Positions 14,091 to 22,091 of a stretch of DNA of 25,445 nt are shown in pieces. The notes beneath the pieces are model-generated. The model was not told the DNA's origin and searched no databases. It worked only from the letters and a program-made list of their open reading frames with translations. Origin of the DNA: Haliea sp041746975 (GTDB lineage Bacteria > Pseudomonadota > Gammaproteobacteria > Pseudomonadales > Halieaceae). The translations under genes were made by a program, and so were the position numbers. The DNA lies in assembly GCA_041746975.1 (NCBI GenBank), contig JBGTGB010000267.1, positions 1 to 25,445 on the forward strand. The letters run 5' to 3'. Position 1 is the first letter of the stretch; each line of letters opens with the position of its first letter.

Positions 14091-16188
14091 CGCCGTGCCG
14101 ACCGTCTCGCGCTGGGTTATCCGTGTCCGGGCCAGCGAGCCACCAGCGGTCGGTGGTGCGGTACCAATGCTCGTTGGTCACATAGCGGCGCTGCATGTCC
14201 GCCGCCATGGCCGCCAAGCTCGGCGGCATGGTGGCATCCGCGCGGTCATCGGGCAGTGGCATACGCAGTTTCCACAGGCGCCCTCCTTCCAACAGGGCGA
14301 AGGCCTGTCCCTTGGGCAGGCGCACCAGATCCGCCGGGGTCAGCATCGGCACTTCCGATACACTGATGCGGTCTTCATTGCGGGATTTGAAATCCACGCC
14401 CGAGGTTGGATCGGAGGAGTCATCCACGCCCGACACACTCATCAGCGTGACCACCTCCACCCTGGGCAGTTGGTCGGTCAGCATTTCGGCGGTGGCCAGT
14501 TCCTTCACCCGCAGCATGATCAGGGTATTGAAGTTCCCCGCCACCTGGCCCGCCTTGGCACGATTGCCGATGCGCGCCTCGACATCCGACCAGGTCTGGG
14601 TATAGGCCGTGACCTGAAAGCCGGCACCGCCCGCCTTGTTGAGCAGCGGCACGAACTCATCCCCGATCAGCTCGTTGAACTCATCGGCGTGCAGGGAGAT
14701 GGTGGGTACACTCCCCGCCTCCGCACCCGGGACACCGTGCTTGTAGATATGCCCCGCCACCGACACGAGGTCGGCGAACATGGCATTGCCCACCGCACTG
14801 GCAACGGTGGTGTCGGTCAGTGCATCCAGCCCGACGTAGACGATGCCCTTGCGTTGGATGACCTGCAGCCACTCAAAGATTGGGCGGGGGTCCTGTTCGT
14901 CCAGGTAATCGGGTGAGATCAGCGCTGCGATTGATCCAGTGGTGAGCTTTTCCATCAAGGGACCCACCGAGCTCACGATCTTGTCGAAGTAGGTCTTGTC
15001 GTACTTGAAGGCCGATACCAGGCCTTCTAAGACTGGATCATAAAGGTCCTGTGCCTGCAGGTAGCGCATCAGGGCGATGGCCTGCCGGTCCCGTCCCCGC
15101 AGCGCCGCCGCGAGGTTGCGCTCACTGATCTTGCTGGCCAGATCGTCCACTGCCTCGGTCCAGTCCTCGGGGCCGTGGGTCGCAAGGTAGTGGCGAGCGT
15201 ACTCGATAAAGAGCGGCTCAATGTCATTGATGTAGCGGCGGATCTGCTGATAGTCCGGGCGTCGCTGCAGTGCCACCAGCGCCCGGGCGACGATGTTGAC
15301 GAAGCGCCAGGCAAATTCCTTCAACGCGGCGGAGTTACCCTGGCTGGGCAGCTGGTTGGCAATACGGGTAGCCACCTCAGTGATGCGGGAGAAGCTGCCG
15401 ATGGCGTTGTAGCGTGCGGAGATCTCCGGGAAGCCCAGATGGAACAGGTAGAAGGCGTCGGCCCGTCCGGCCCGTTGCGCCTCGGCGTAGATGCGTCGCA
15501 GCAGGTCCGCATCACCCTTGGGATCGAACACGATCACCACATCACCCCGGTGGATGTCCTGGCTAACAAGCAGTTCCGCCAGGCGCGTCTTGCCGACCCG
15601 GGTGGTCCCCAGCACAAGCACGTGCCCGACCCGCTCACTGAGATCCATCCAGGCATCTTCCTCGTCAGGCTCCACCGCATGGAGGGCCGTCATGCCCCCC
15701 ACCGGCGGCTGCGGTTTTAGCGGATTCCACCAGCGCGGCTGGCGCAGGGTCCAGGCGAGCACCTTCAGTCCGGGTGTCGATTCCCACTGCACCTCCCTGC
15801 GACGCGCCCAGCGGTAGAGCGCGCCGGGTTGCACATAGTGCTGCACTTCGGGACGCAGCGTGTCGCGCAGGCGCTGGGTATGGCGCTGGGTCCAACGAAA
15901 ACCGCGCCCCAGAAACAGCTTGTGCCGGCTGACGGGAATACGCTCGGCGCGCATCCGGTAGCCCGGCAACCGGCGCATGTTGCGCTGGTAGCGCAGGACC
16001 CGCCAGGCCTGCCGGGTGCGTATTCCAGCCAGCAGAAACAGGGCACTGGCGGCCAGCGTCGCAATGCCCGGCGGCATCATCAGGGCCCAAGGTGCCAGCA
16101 AGGCGACACTGCCCGTCGCCGTCGCCACCAGCGCTGACCAGAGTTCCACTGGCGGCCGCAGGAGCGCCTCGACAGGGCGGACGCTCAT
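14083..16188 (-). CDS. traD: Type IV coupling protein TraD
   Basis: The coupling protein (VirD4/TraG class, SXT-TraD subgroup, TIGR03743) links the DNA-relaxase complex to the mating channel and pumps DNA. The 701-aa protein has two N-terminal membrane segments (about residues 18-57), Walker A GTTRVGKTR (194-202), a VVIVFDPKGDADLL strand (218-230), and a Walker-B-like region ISLHADEFNELIGD. The frame is complete. Its start ATGA overlaps the stop of the PFL_4695-like gene by 4 nt and its stop overlaps the DUF4400 start. Function today is doubtful because the rest of the conjugation machinery is missing. Confidence 0.93.
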   Translation of the reverse strand: MSVRPVEALLRPPVELWSALVATATGSVALLAPWALMMPPGIATLAASALFLLAGIRTRQAWRVLRYQRNMRRLPGYRMRAERIPVSRHKLFLGRGFRWTQRHTQRLRDTLRPEVQHYVQPGALYRWARRREVQWESTPGLKVLAWTLRQPRWWNPLKPQPPVGGMTALHAVEPDEEDAWMDLSERVGHVLVLGTTRVGKTRLAELLVSQDIHRGDVVIVFDPKGDADLLRRIYAEAQRAGRADAFYLFHLGFPEISARYNAIGSFSRITEVATRIANQLPSQGNSAALKEFAWRFVNIVARALVALQRRPDYQQIRRYINDIEPLFIEYARHYLATHGPEDWTEAVDDLASKISERNLAAALRGRDRQAIALMRYLQAQDLYDPVLEGLVSAFKYDKTYFDKIVSSVGPLMEKLTTGSIAALISPDYLDEQDPRPIFEWLQVIQRKGIVYVGLDALTDTTVASAVGNAMFADLVSVAGHIYKHGVPGAEAGSVPTISLHADEFNELIGDEFVPLLNKAGGAGFQVTAYTQTWSDVEARIGNRAKAGQVAGNFNTLIMLRVKELATAEMLTDQLPRVEVVTLMSVSGVDDSSDPTSGVDFKSRNEDRISVSEVPMLTPADLVRLPKGQAFALLEGGRLWKLRMPLPDDRADATMPPSLAAMAADMQRRYVTNEHWYRTTDRWWLAGPDTDNPARDGRHGDG

Positions 16189-16712
16189 TGCTCAATGCCG
16201 CGCTTCGAGATCAGAACCGGGATATGGGTCAGCGCCAGGGTTGCTATCAGATCGGTGGCGGCGGTGGGCAAGAGCGGCAGGCCTGCGGCAATGGTGGCCA
16301 TGGTGTGCAGGTCCTCCGACGTCTCGGCCTGGACCAGCAGCCCCACCGCTCCCAGGGAGAGCAGTAGTGACCGGTGTTGCCGCAGCCAGGTCTGCGACCG
16401 GGGATCGGCGCCGACCAGAAACACCGGGCGGGTGAGCGTATTTTGGTAGAGTTCCGGCAGTGATCGCAGGGGAACGGGCCCCGGGGTCAGCCCCGGCGAT
16501 CGAAGGGGCAGCAGCCGCACAGGGTCGGCGGCACCCAGGTCATTCACTGCAGGTGCCACCGGGGGCGCGTCCGGGAACGCCACTACCCCTAGAAACGGGG
16601 CCAGCGGGTAGGTCTGGCCATCGTCATACAGCACGACCAGCTGCGCCAAGGCGCTCATAGGCACGAACACCATCAGGATCCAGAAAAGATGGAATAGCCG
16701 CCTGCCGCGCAC
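16185..16712 (-). CDS. ICE protein, PFL_4695-like (exported)
   Basis: The 175-aa product has a signal peptide (LFHLFWILMVFVPMSALA) and a mature part beginning QLVVLYDDGQTYPLAPFL, matching the TIGR03765 type of integrating-conjugative-element proteins. I chose the GTG at 16712, 1 nt after the transglycosylase stop (TGACGTG), because it gives a complete signal peptide. The longer frame reaching 16997 is antisense-free overlap with the transglycosylase and is not expected to be translated. The protein may fold as a periplasmic component of the mating apparatus; its molecular function is not known. It ends overlapping traD by 4 nt. Confidence 0.8.
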   Translation of the reverse strand: MRGRRLFHLFWILMVFVPMSALAQLVVLYDDGQTYPLAPFLGVVAFPDAPPVAPAVNDLGAADPVRLLPLRSPGLTPGPVPLRSLPELYQNTLTRPVFLVGADPRSQTWLRQHRSLLLSLGAVGLLVQAETSEDLHTMATIAAGLPLLPTAATDLIATLALTHIPVLISKRGIEQ

Positions 16713-16713
16713 G

Positions 16714-17283
16714 TCAGGGATCCTGCGCCACGGTGCGCCAATGCCGCTGCACGCGCGCCTGGTAGCGCCGGGCCAGGGTCGCATTGTTGGGTGCATGGTA
16801 GCAGCCGGCGGCGGACCACCAGTCGGCGCGTTGTTCGTAGCACTGCACGAGAATGCCAGCCCCCACCCGCAGGTTGTGGTAGGGATCCAGCGCCCTGCGG
16901 ATACCGCCCAGTGCCGCATGGTGATAGTGCCAGTGCATCTGCATGACCCCGACATCCACTGCGGTCTCGCCACTGTACACCGTCGTCGCAAGGGCATCCG
17001 CCGCGGCGCCGTGAGAGGGGTAATAGCGGCCTTGGCCGCGGATGTTCAGGGTCCAGGGCCAGGGACGCAGGTCCCCGGAAGCTCGCATGCCGTACCCGCT
17101 TTCCGTCAGCGCAATCGCGTAAAAGAGCGCGGGCGGGATTCCATGCTCCTGTGCCACCTGCCGGTAGCCGGGCGGCACACCCTGGCCTGTGCGACCTGAG
17201 CCCGGATCGGGTTCACGCGGTGCCGCCACGGCGACACCCATCATCACCAGCAGCGCCAGCGCCGGTGTGAAGCGATGAGCCAT
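16714..17283 (-). CDS. ICE-encoded lytic transglycosylase (SLT domain)
   Basis: This 189-aa enzyme would cleave peptidoglycan to make room for the conjugation channel. It has an N-terminal signal peptide (about residues 1-22). The SLT domain has the catalytic Glu in IALTESGYGM, the VGVMQMHWHYH motif, YHNLRVGAGILVQCYE, and AAGCYHAPN. The ATG at 17283 overlaps the stop of the truncated upstream gene (TGATG); GTG at 17286 is an alternative. Lytic transglycosylases occupy this slot in ICEclc-type modules. It is intact here. Confidence 0.9.
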   Translation of the reverse strand: MAHRFTPALALLVMMGVAVAAPREPDPGSGRTGQGVPPGYRQVAQEHGIPPALFYAIALTESGYGMRASGDLRPWPWTLNIRGQGRYYPSHGAAADALATTVYSGETAVDVGVMQMHWHYHHAALGGIRRALDPYHNLRVGAGILVQCYEQRADWWSAAGCYHAPNNATLARRYQARVQRHWRTVAQDP

Positions 17284-17381
17284 CACAGAGCCGATCCTGC
17301 CAGCGGGGTCAGCGTCTCACCGCGGCGGCGCAACAGATAGGGCAGGTTCACCTCGCCGGGGCTGTGGCCTCCGGTACCACG
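17283..17381 (-). pseudogene. 3' fragment of an upstream ICE gene
   Basis: The minus strand reads YRGTGGHSPGEVNLPYLLRR, then RGETLTPLAGSAL and stop, with the TGA overlapping the transglycosylase start. This is the C-terminus of the preceding conjugation gene (possibly the TIGR03759/PFL_4693 type, by position). Codons stop being sensible at about 17381, where composition turns AT-rich. The gene has lost its 5' part at the right-hand break of the ICE fragment. Confidence 0.65.
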
Positions 17382-17953
17382 ATACTTTTAAAATCAATAA
17401 GCTACGAAAATACATAGTGTCTTTGAAGCATTAGTAACAACATAAATACCAACATAAAATACCAGCAACCCGGAACTCACAATGTGTTTTAGCTGTTTTC
17501 ATGGGATTGTTTCTTTTGCGCTTTCTCGGCCCCCAACAAAAACCGGGTTAGTTTCACGTCATCGCAGGCCAATTATCGACGCCAAATTTTACCGGACTAT
17601 CACCAACTGGAAGAGTCAGCCATGGTGGCCTGACTCAAGCAACTGGGCCTCCGGAAATTCCGGGGCGATTCAATCAGGATCATGATTGGATTTTCCGTCA
17701 ATGACACGAAGCTCAGCGGCGCATTCGAGTCCTTGCCGCTCGAGTAGATTCTTGCTTTTGACCGAACGGACAGACATGCTCTTCGGTCACCATCCGGTAA
17801 AGTCCCGCGCTTTTCTCACGCTGTCGAGTGTCACATGCAAGCAATCCGTTATACGATCTTCAGCTTAAGTACCCGTACTGTGAGAACGGATACTTCCTAC
17901 AGTCTTGTCGCTGGAGCTCAGTGTCCAATGGCGACCTATCCTCGGAGGCAAAA
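17382..17953. other. Gene-poor, AT-richer scar region
   Basis: The first 100 bp are markedly AT-rich compared with the ICE side. No intact gene is present. CCGGAA-A-TTCCGG at 17651-17663 is an inverted repeat next to GGGGCGATTCA (17662-17672), which resembles an IS terminus but without a transposase. A decayed glutaredoxin-like fragment is described separately. Confidence 0.5.
17685..17850 (-). pseudogene. Decayed glutaredoxin-like fragment
   Basis: The minus strand reads EKSAGLYRMVTEEHVCPFG, then after a frame change KSKNLLERQGLE. Together these match the start of the glutaredoxin/MauE-type proteins I know as YRMV-(M)-xDHVCPFGLKSKDLLER. The frame is broken between PFG and KSK, apparently by loss of 2 nt. 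The sequence diverges after QGLE and ends at a TGA near 17685. No strong start is visible. The neighbouring DUF411 gene fits a former metal/redox locus. Confidence 0.4.
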
Positions 17954-18487
17954 ATGAATTTATCGCGATTGAAAAGCCTTGTACTAAGCTTGGCCATACT
18001 GCCCCTGCTGCTCGCCTGCAAAGAGGTGCCAAATGGGCAGCCGACAACGGGTGGGGCTGACACGCAAAAGATGGAAGCACTCACTGTCTACAAACAACCC
18101 ACATGTGGTTGCTGCGAGGCGTGGATGGACCGCGTTGAAGAAGTAGGCCTGGAAGTTACCGGCAGGGATGTTGCGGATCTCAATGCCATCAAGGTCCAAT
18201 TTCAGATCGCACCCCGCTTCCAGTCCTGCCACACAGCCGTGTCGTCCCAGGGTTTTGTCTTCGAGGGGCACATCCCCGCCCGCTATATTCAGGCATTCCT
18301 GGCGAATCCGCCCGCTGATGCCATCGGGCTGGCAGTACCGGGGATGCCACTCGGCAGCCCTGGCATGGAGGTCGGCGACAGATTCACACCCTACCAGGTA
18401 CTGCTGCTGAGGAGAGACGGAAGCAGTGAAGTGTTCGCCAGCGTCGAGAGCGCGGCGCAACAACATCAGCGGAACGAGCAACCGTGA
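17954..18487 (+). CDS. DUF411 metal-associated lipoprotein
   Basis: This 177-aa DUF411 protein has a lipoprotein signal peptide (LAILPLLLAC, Cys22). The domain begins VYKQPTCGCCEAWMDRVEEV with the CGCC metal-binding cluster. FQSCHTAVSSQGFVFEGHIP and GLAVPGMPLGSPGMEVGD follow, and all are diagnostic. DUF411 proteins occur in copper and heavy-metal resistance loci and are thought to bind metal in the periplasm. The ATG at 17954 has an excellent GGAGG 5 nt upstream, so the longer frame from 17828 is rejected. No efflux ATPase or multicopper oxidase is adjacent, so it stands alone here. Confidence 0.9.
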   Translation: MNLSRLKSLVLSLAILPLLLACKEVPNGQPTTGGADTQKMEALTVYKQPTCGCCEAWMDRVEEVGLEVTGRDVADLNAIKVQFQIAPRFQSCHTAVSSQGFVFEGHIPARYIQAFLANPPADAIGLAVPGMPLGSPGMEVGDRFTPYQVLLLRRDGSSEVFASVESAAQQHQRNEQP

Positions 18488-18621
18488 GAACATCACTCAC
18501 CTGCCAACCCGGGTCCTCAGCACCGGTACATTGTCAAACTTGGCAAAGGCTCAATCTGGGCTAGAGTATTGAAATACCCTCGGGCGTTACAGGACTGTTA
18601 GCGGAAAGTGAGGTGTAGGCA

Positions 18622-19935
18622 GTGCGGTATATAACGATTGTCCTGGCGCTAACGTTGTCGCTGCCGGCGGCGGGCCAGCGCGCATCAGACCCGCACAACT
18701 CCATCGTACCCGAACCACCCCGCCCGACCCCTTACGGCCGGGATTTATTGCGCAACGACAGCCCACCGCAAATAGATATCGCGAAAGACACGCCCCTCCT
18801 GAATCCTGAGCTGGAACAGCAGCGGCAGCAGCTTGAACTGCTGCAGGCCTCCAGAGGCCCCTATTCGCCGGCGTTGATCGACCCGCTGCAGGAGCTCGGC
18901 CGCGCCTTCCAGAACAATAACAGGCACCGCTCCGCTATCGACGCCTTCAAACGCGCCCTGCACCTTACCCGAGTGAACGGCGGCCTCTACAGCGAGGAAC
19001 AGCTATCACTGCTGGAACACCTGATTGCCAGTCAACTGGCCCTGGGACAGGTCGCCGTGGCAGATGCCAGCCATGACTACCTGTATCGGGTGCAGCGCCA
19101 TCTCTACGCGCCCGGCAGCGCAGCACTGTCCGAGGCCGCAACAGCGTATGCTGAATGGAAGCGCAAGGCTTTCCTGCACGGATTCGGCGACGCCACCTAT
19201 CGGCATCTGCTGAAGATTCACCAGGTGCACAGCCAGATGATCACCGAGATCCAGGCGAGCGATGCCGGAGACCTCGCCGAGATCCCACACCTCTACGAGC
19301 GGATGCGGGCCGAATACCTGATATCCCGCTACGAGCGTGAGCAGGGCCCGGTTTTCAAGCTGAACGTTTCCCAGGCAAGCGGACCCAACTCCCTCCCTGC
19401 CTCGACTCAGGAGGAACTCGAATTCCATCGCTTGAAAAAAAACAATTATCGCACCGGTCGCCGGACCACGGCGCGGATGGTGGCGCTGCTGGAGGGCCAG
19501 GATCCGATCGACGTACAGGCGCTGGTGCAGGCCAGGATAGCTCAGGGCGACTGGTTCGCCTGGTGGGGGCAGTCAGCCTTGGCTCGAAAGTCCTATGAGG
19601 AGGCTTACGCCTTGGGGGCGGAGGACGGCAATCCGGCAACGGATCCCGCCATCCTGTTCGGGGAGCCAGTGGAACTGCCCGTCGAACCGGTTTTCCAGCC
19701 TGGTCCGATGACGCCGCCGGCCAACAACCAGGCCCGTGCGGTGGTTCGATTTGATGTCTCAGAGTTGGGTCAGGCGCGTGACATCAACTACCTTGAGCTG
19801 GAGGCGGAGCGGGCGGAGGACGCTCGCCTCGTTCTCTACCGGATGCTACGCAGCCTCCGTTTTCGACCGATCCTGCGGGAGGGCACAGTGGTGCGGGCCC
19901 ACGCCGTTGAGCGTGAATACAACTTCCAGTATTGA
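18622..19935 (+). CDS. Exported TPR protein with TonB-C-like terminal domain
   Basis: The 437-aa protein starts at GTG (GAGG upstream) with a signal peptide (about residues 1-18, ending PAAG). A helical TPR-like stretch covers about 80-165, including LGRAFQNNNRHRSAIDAFKR and a second unit around QLSLLEHLIASQLALGQVAV. Residues about 210-340 are helical and unassigned. The C-terminus, from ARAVVRFDVSELGQARDINY through LRFRPILREG to HAVEREYNFQY, resembles the beta-rich C-terminal domain of TonB. It is presumably periplasmic, binding a protein partner. Specific function is unknown. It is followed by a convergent SDR gene. Confidence 0.7.
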   Translation: MRYITIVLALTLSLPAAGQRASDPHNSIVPEPPRPTPYGRDLLRNDSPPQIDIAKDTPLLNPELEQQRQQLELLQASRGPYSPALIDPLQELGRAFQNNNRHRSAIDAFKRALHLTRVNGGLYSEEQLSLLEHLIASQLALGQVAVADASHDYLYRVQRHLYAPGSAALSEAATAYAEWKRKAFLHGFGDATYRHLLKIHQVHSQMITEIQASDAGDLAEIPHLYERMRAEYLISRYEREQGPVFKLNVSQASGPNSLPASTQEELEFHRLKKNNYRTGRRTTARMVALLEGQDPIDVQALVQARIAQGDWFAWWGQSALARKSYEEAYALGAEDGNPATDPAILFGEPVELPVEPVFQPGPMTPPANNQARAVVRFDVSELGQARDINYLELEAERAEDARLVLYRMLRSLRFRPILREGTVVRAHAVEREYNFQY

Positions 19936-19975
19936 GCGGGAATGACCCGAGCTGACTCCCATTGCTGCCCCGTCA

Positions 19976-20740
19976 CTACCCGCCCAACTGCTTCAGCAAA
20001 TCCTCTAACCTCTGGCGGGCTGCTGCGAGATTGTGTTCCCCGGGCACGACGATCACCTGCTCCTCATGCAGCGCCTCGAGACTGCTAGCAACGACGTCAG
20101 ACGCTTCCATCCATGCGCCCTGCGGCACTTGGTCGCGGGAAAAGCCGGTGCGGGTTATCGTCTCTCTATCGTGAAATTCACTGTAGGTATAGCCGGGACA
20201 CAGGCTCTGTACCTTGATACCCTGCGCTGCGACTTCTTGCTGTAACCCCTCGGAAAAAATGTTCAGGAATGCCTTGCTGGCACCGTAGACCATGCCCTTG
20301 GGAGAACCGGCAAACGAGGCAAGTGAAGAGACGTTGATGATGAAGCCAGCTCCGCGCTCGATCATGGCTGGCAAGGCGGCGCGAGTAAGGGCCAGGGTGG
20401 CGGTGACATGCAGGTCCACCTGCTGTTGCTGGGATTCAAGATCTGTCTCCGCGAAAACCCCGCCCGCACCAAAGCCGGCATTGTTGACGAGGTACTGCAG
20501 GGGACCGTCCTGGTGGATGGCCGCGATAACGGAAGTGCGACCTTTTTCGTTGGTCAGGTCGGCCACGATCGGGCGGATCTCGACGCGGCCTTCTAGCTCT
20601 GAGACGAGGGCGGCAAGCCGATCCGCCCGCCGCCCGGTAGCGAGGATGACATCGCAGCGATCAGCCAACTGGCGACAGAACTCTGCGCCGATGCCGGCAG
20701 ACGCTCCTGTTACGAGTGCGGTAGTGTGGTGTTTTGGCAT
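19976..20740 (-). CDS. SDR-family NAD(P)-dependent oxidoreductase
   Basis: This 254-aa classical short-chain dehydrogenase has the nucleotide-binding TGASAGIG near the N-terminus, the NNAG motif (YLVNNAGFGAGG), the catalytic Ser in NVSSLASFAG, and YGASK. RR after ATG suggests NADPH preference (ILATGRRADRL). The C-terminal part (PGYTYSEFHDRE) is like the DltE/YqjQ-type subgroup. The ATG at 20740 is preferred over 20746 because GGAG is then 7 nt away. The substrate is unknown. It lies 29 bp after the DksA-like gene on the same strand. Confidence 0.9.
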   Translation of the reverse strand: MPKHHTTALVTGASAGIGAEFCRQLADRCDVILATGRRADRLAALVSELEGRVEIRPIVADLTNEKGRTSVIAAIHQDGPLQYLVNNAGFGAGGVFAETDLESQQQQVDLHVTATLALTRAALPAMIERGAGFIINVSSLASFAGSPKGMVYGASKAFLNIFSEGLQQEVAAQGIKVQSLCPGYTYSEFHDRETITRTGFSRDQVPQGAWMEASDVVASSLEALHEEQVIVVPGEHNLAAARQRLEDLLKQLGG

Positions 20741-20769
20741 GAACATTCTCCGTTTTCGGTCGATACAAT

Positions 20770-21036
20770 TTACCTGAGCTGACTACCCTTGCTGCCTCTT
20801 CGGTTAATGCCTGCGGTCTGCACCTCGTCTGTTTCCAGTTCGGACTGACAGGCAATGCAGAACTGCACTCCCGGGATCGCCTCGCGCCGGGCCTCAGGAA
20901 TTTCTAGCCCACACTCCGCACATTCCCTGGCGCTCTCACCACTGACGAGGCGCCGCCGGGCGCGCTCGACGGCCTCATCAAGGCTCGCGTCAATCTGATC
21001 CTGTACGGCACCGTCTTTTGACCAACCGCCTGCCAT
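20770..21036 (-). CDS. DksA/TraR-type C4 zinc-finger protein
   Basis: This 88-aa small protein has the DksA/TraR zinc finger CAECG-N16-CIACQ. The region before it (DQIDASLDEAVERARRRLVS) is helical, as in YbiI-like short members, and the long coiled coil of DksA is absent. Such proteins may bind RNA polymerase through the secondary channel, but short forms are poorly understood. GGGAG precedes the ATG. It lies between the thioesterase and SDR genes, with 45 and 29 bp gaps. Confidence 0.88.
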   Translation of the reverse strand: MAGGWSKDGAVQDQIDASLDEAVERARRRLVSGESARECAECGLEIPEARREAIPGVQFCIACQSELETDEVQTAGINRRGSKGSQLR

Positions 21037-21081
21037 AACGCACTCCCGAACAATGAAGTTGCATGAACCTCTCCCCTGCTG

Positions 21082-21468
21082 TCAGCTGATCTCGGTTTCC
21101 GGCCCCGGCCAGAGATAGCCGTGGGGTGTCGGGCGCCCGTCTGCATCCAGATTGACGAAAACAATGCGGTCGATGGAAATAATGGTCTGCTTGGTTATTT
21201 TATTCCGCACCTCTGCGCGCAAGGTCACCGAAGAGCTTCCGCAGGCGATCACATCCACCCCCATCTCGATAATATCCCCCTGGCGCGCCGAGCTGACAAA
21301 GTTGATCTCGGACATGAACTTGGTCACAAGGTGGCGATTCCTGCCGAGCTGGCACATGGCAAAAATCACCGCCTCTTCGTCAATCCAGCTTAGCAGCTGG
21401 CCTCCGAACAGACTGCCATAGGGATTGAGATTTTCTGGTTTGACCCATTTACGCGAGTAGAACTTCAT
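21082..21468 (-). CDS. Acyl-CoA thioesterase (hotdog fold, YciA/BACH-like)
   Basis: This 128-aa hotdog protein would hydrolyse acyl-CoA thioesters. It has NLNPYGSLFGGQLLSWIDEE, the usual N-terminal substrate/CoA region with the acidic residues of this class, followed by INFVSSARQGDIIEMGVDVI and ending in ISIDRIVFVNLDADG. Length and motif order match single-domain YciA-type enzymes. AAGGTGA precedes the ATG. It is 44 bp after the VOC gene, possibly in one transcription unit with the genes on either side. Confidence 0.88.
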   Translation of the reverse strand: MKFYSRKWVKPENLNPYGSLFGGQLLSWIDEEAVIFAMCQLGRNRHLVTKFMSEINFVSSARQGDIIEMGVDVIACGSSSVTLRAEVRNKITKQTIISIDRIVFVNLDADGRPTPHGYLWPGPETEIS

Positions 21469-21512
21469 CGCTTCACCTTGCTGGATGTCGACGTATGGCC
21501 GAACGATCGGGC

Positions 21513-21989
21513 TCAGAGCGCGGGTTCACCTGCACCCGACTCGGGCATTTGCAACACTTCAAGGTAAAGCGGAAAGTCCGGGTTCTCCAGATAGGCGAAC
21601 ACTGTCTCCGCATTCCAGCGCTTGTACCAGCAGGGGGCGTAGCCTACGGATGCCAGCTTTGCGATCCAGGCATCCGCGTCAGCTACCCGATAGCGTAGAT
21701 GATGCATACCTTCTCGGCCGGACTGGATGAACTCGCTGTGGGGGCTGGAGCCATCCAGCCACTGGATGAGCTCAATCTCGACATCTCCGCTATGTCCAAA
21801 GGCAATTTTCAGCCTGACATCTTTGCTGCAGCCGCGGAAATCCGCGCCCTGGACCGAGCCATCCATGAAAGTGAAGGGGCCGAATACGGGATCGAACTGA
21901 CGCACCCATGCGTCCAGATCTTTTACCACAAAGCCGATCTGGTCAATGGGTGGCAGGCCCAGGGTCGCTAGGGCAGGATCTTGCGTCAT
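21513..21989 (-). CDS. VOC-family (glyoxalase/dioxygenase fold) protein
   Basis: This 158-aa vicinal-oxygen-chelate protein has two beta-alpha-beta modules: IDQIGFVVKDLDAWVRQF at the start and GMHHLRYRVADADAWIAKL in the middle. The usual metal positions are Gln (IDQIGF, where His is common), Glu (VEIELIQW), His (GMHHLRY) and Glu (LYLEVLQ). Members include methylmalonyl-CoA epimerases and lactoylglutathione lyases; the first His-to-Gln change is seen in some epimerase-like members. GGAGT precedes the ATG. The substrate is not known. Confidence 0.85.
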   Translation of the reverse strand: MTQDPALATLGLPPIDQIGFVVKDLDAWVRQFDPVFGPFTFMDGSVQGADFRGCSKDVRLKIAFGHSGDVEIELIQWLDGSSPHSEFIQSGREGMHHLRYRVADADAWIAKLASVGYAPCWYKRWNAETVFAYLENPDFPLYLEVLQMPESGAGEPAL

Positions 21990-22091
21990 TGTTTACTCCG
22001 AGCGCGAGGCGCTTGCTTATTCCTGCTCGGAGTATGAGGGATTAATGCATCGTGCGCGAGCCACAAGCCACACGGAGGCCCTGCCCGGCTG

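Larger units (their letters stand above)
13356..17381 (-). mobile_element. Truncated integrative conjugative element module (mating-pair/coupling genes)
   Basis: Five consecutive minus-strand genes, four of them complete, match the conserved order of ICEclc/PFGI-1/SXT-type islands: (truncated gene)-lytic transglycosylase-PFL_4695-TraD-DUF4400. Stop and start codons overlap throughout. No integrase, relaxase, TraI/TraC/TraU-type gene or attachment site is present in the window, so this is a fragment. Confidence 0.85.

Noticed and set aside
14041..14916. 291-codon plus-strand ORF antisense to traD
   Set aside because: It is fully antisense to a clearly conserved coupling protein, and its His/Gln/Gly-rich composition is typical of a high-GC shadow.
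17482..17868. Short plus-strand ORFs of 60-67 codons in the scar region
   Set aside because: They have no ribosome-binding site, low-quality composition and overlap with decayed fragments on the other strand.
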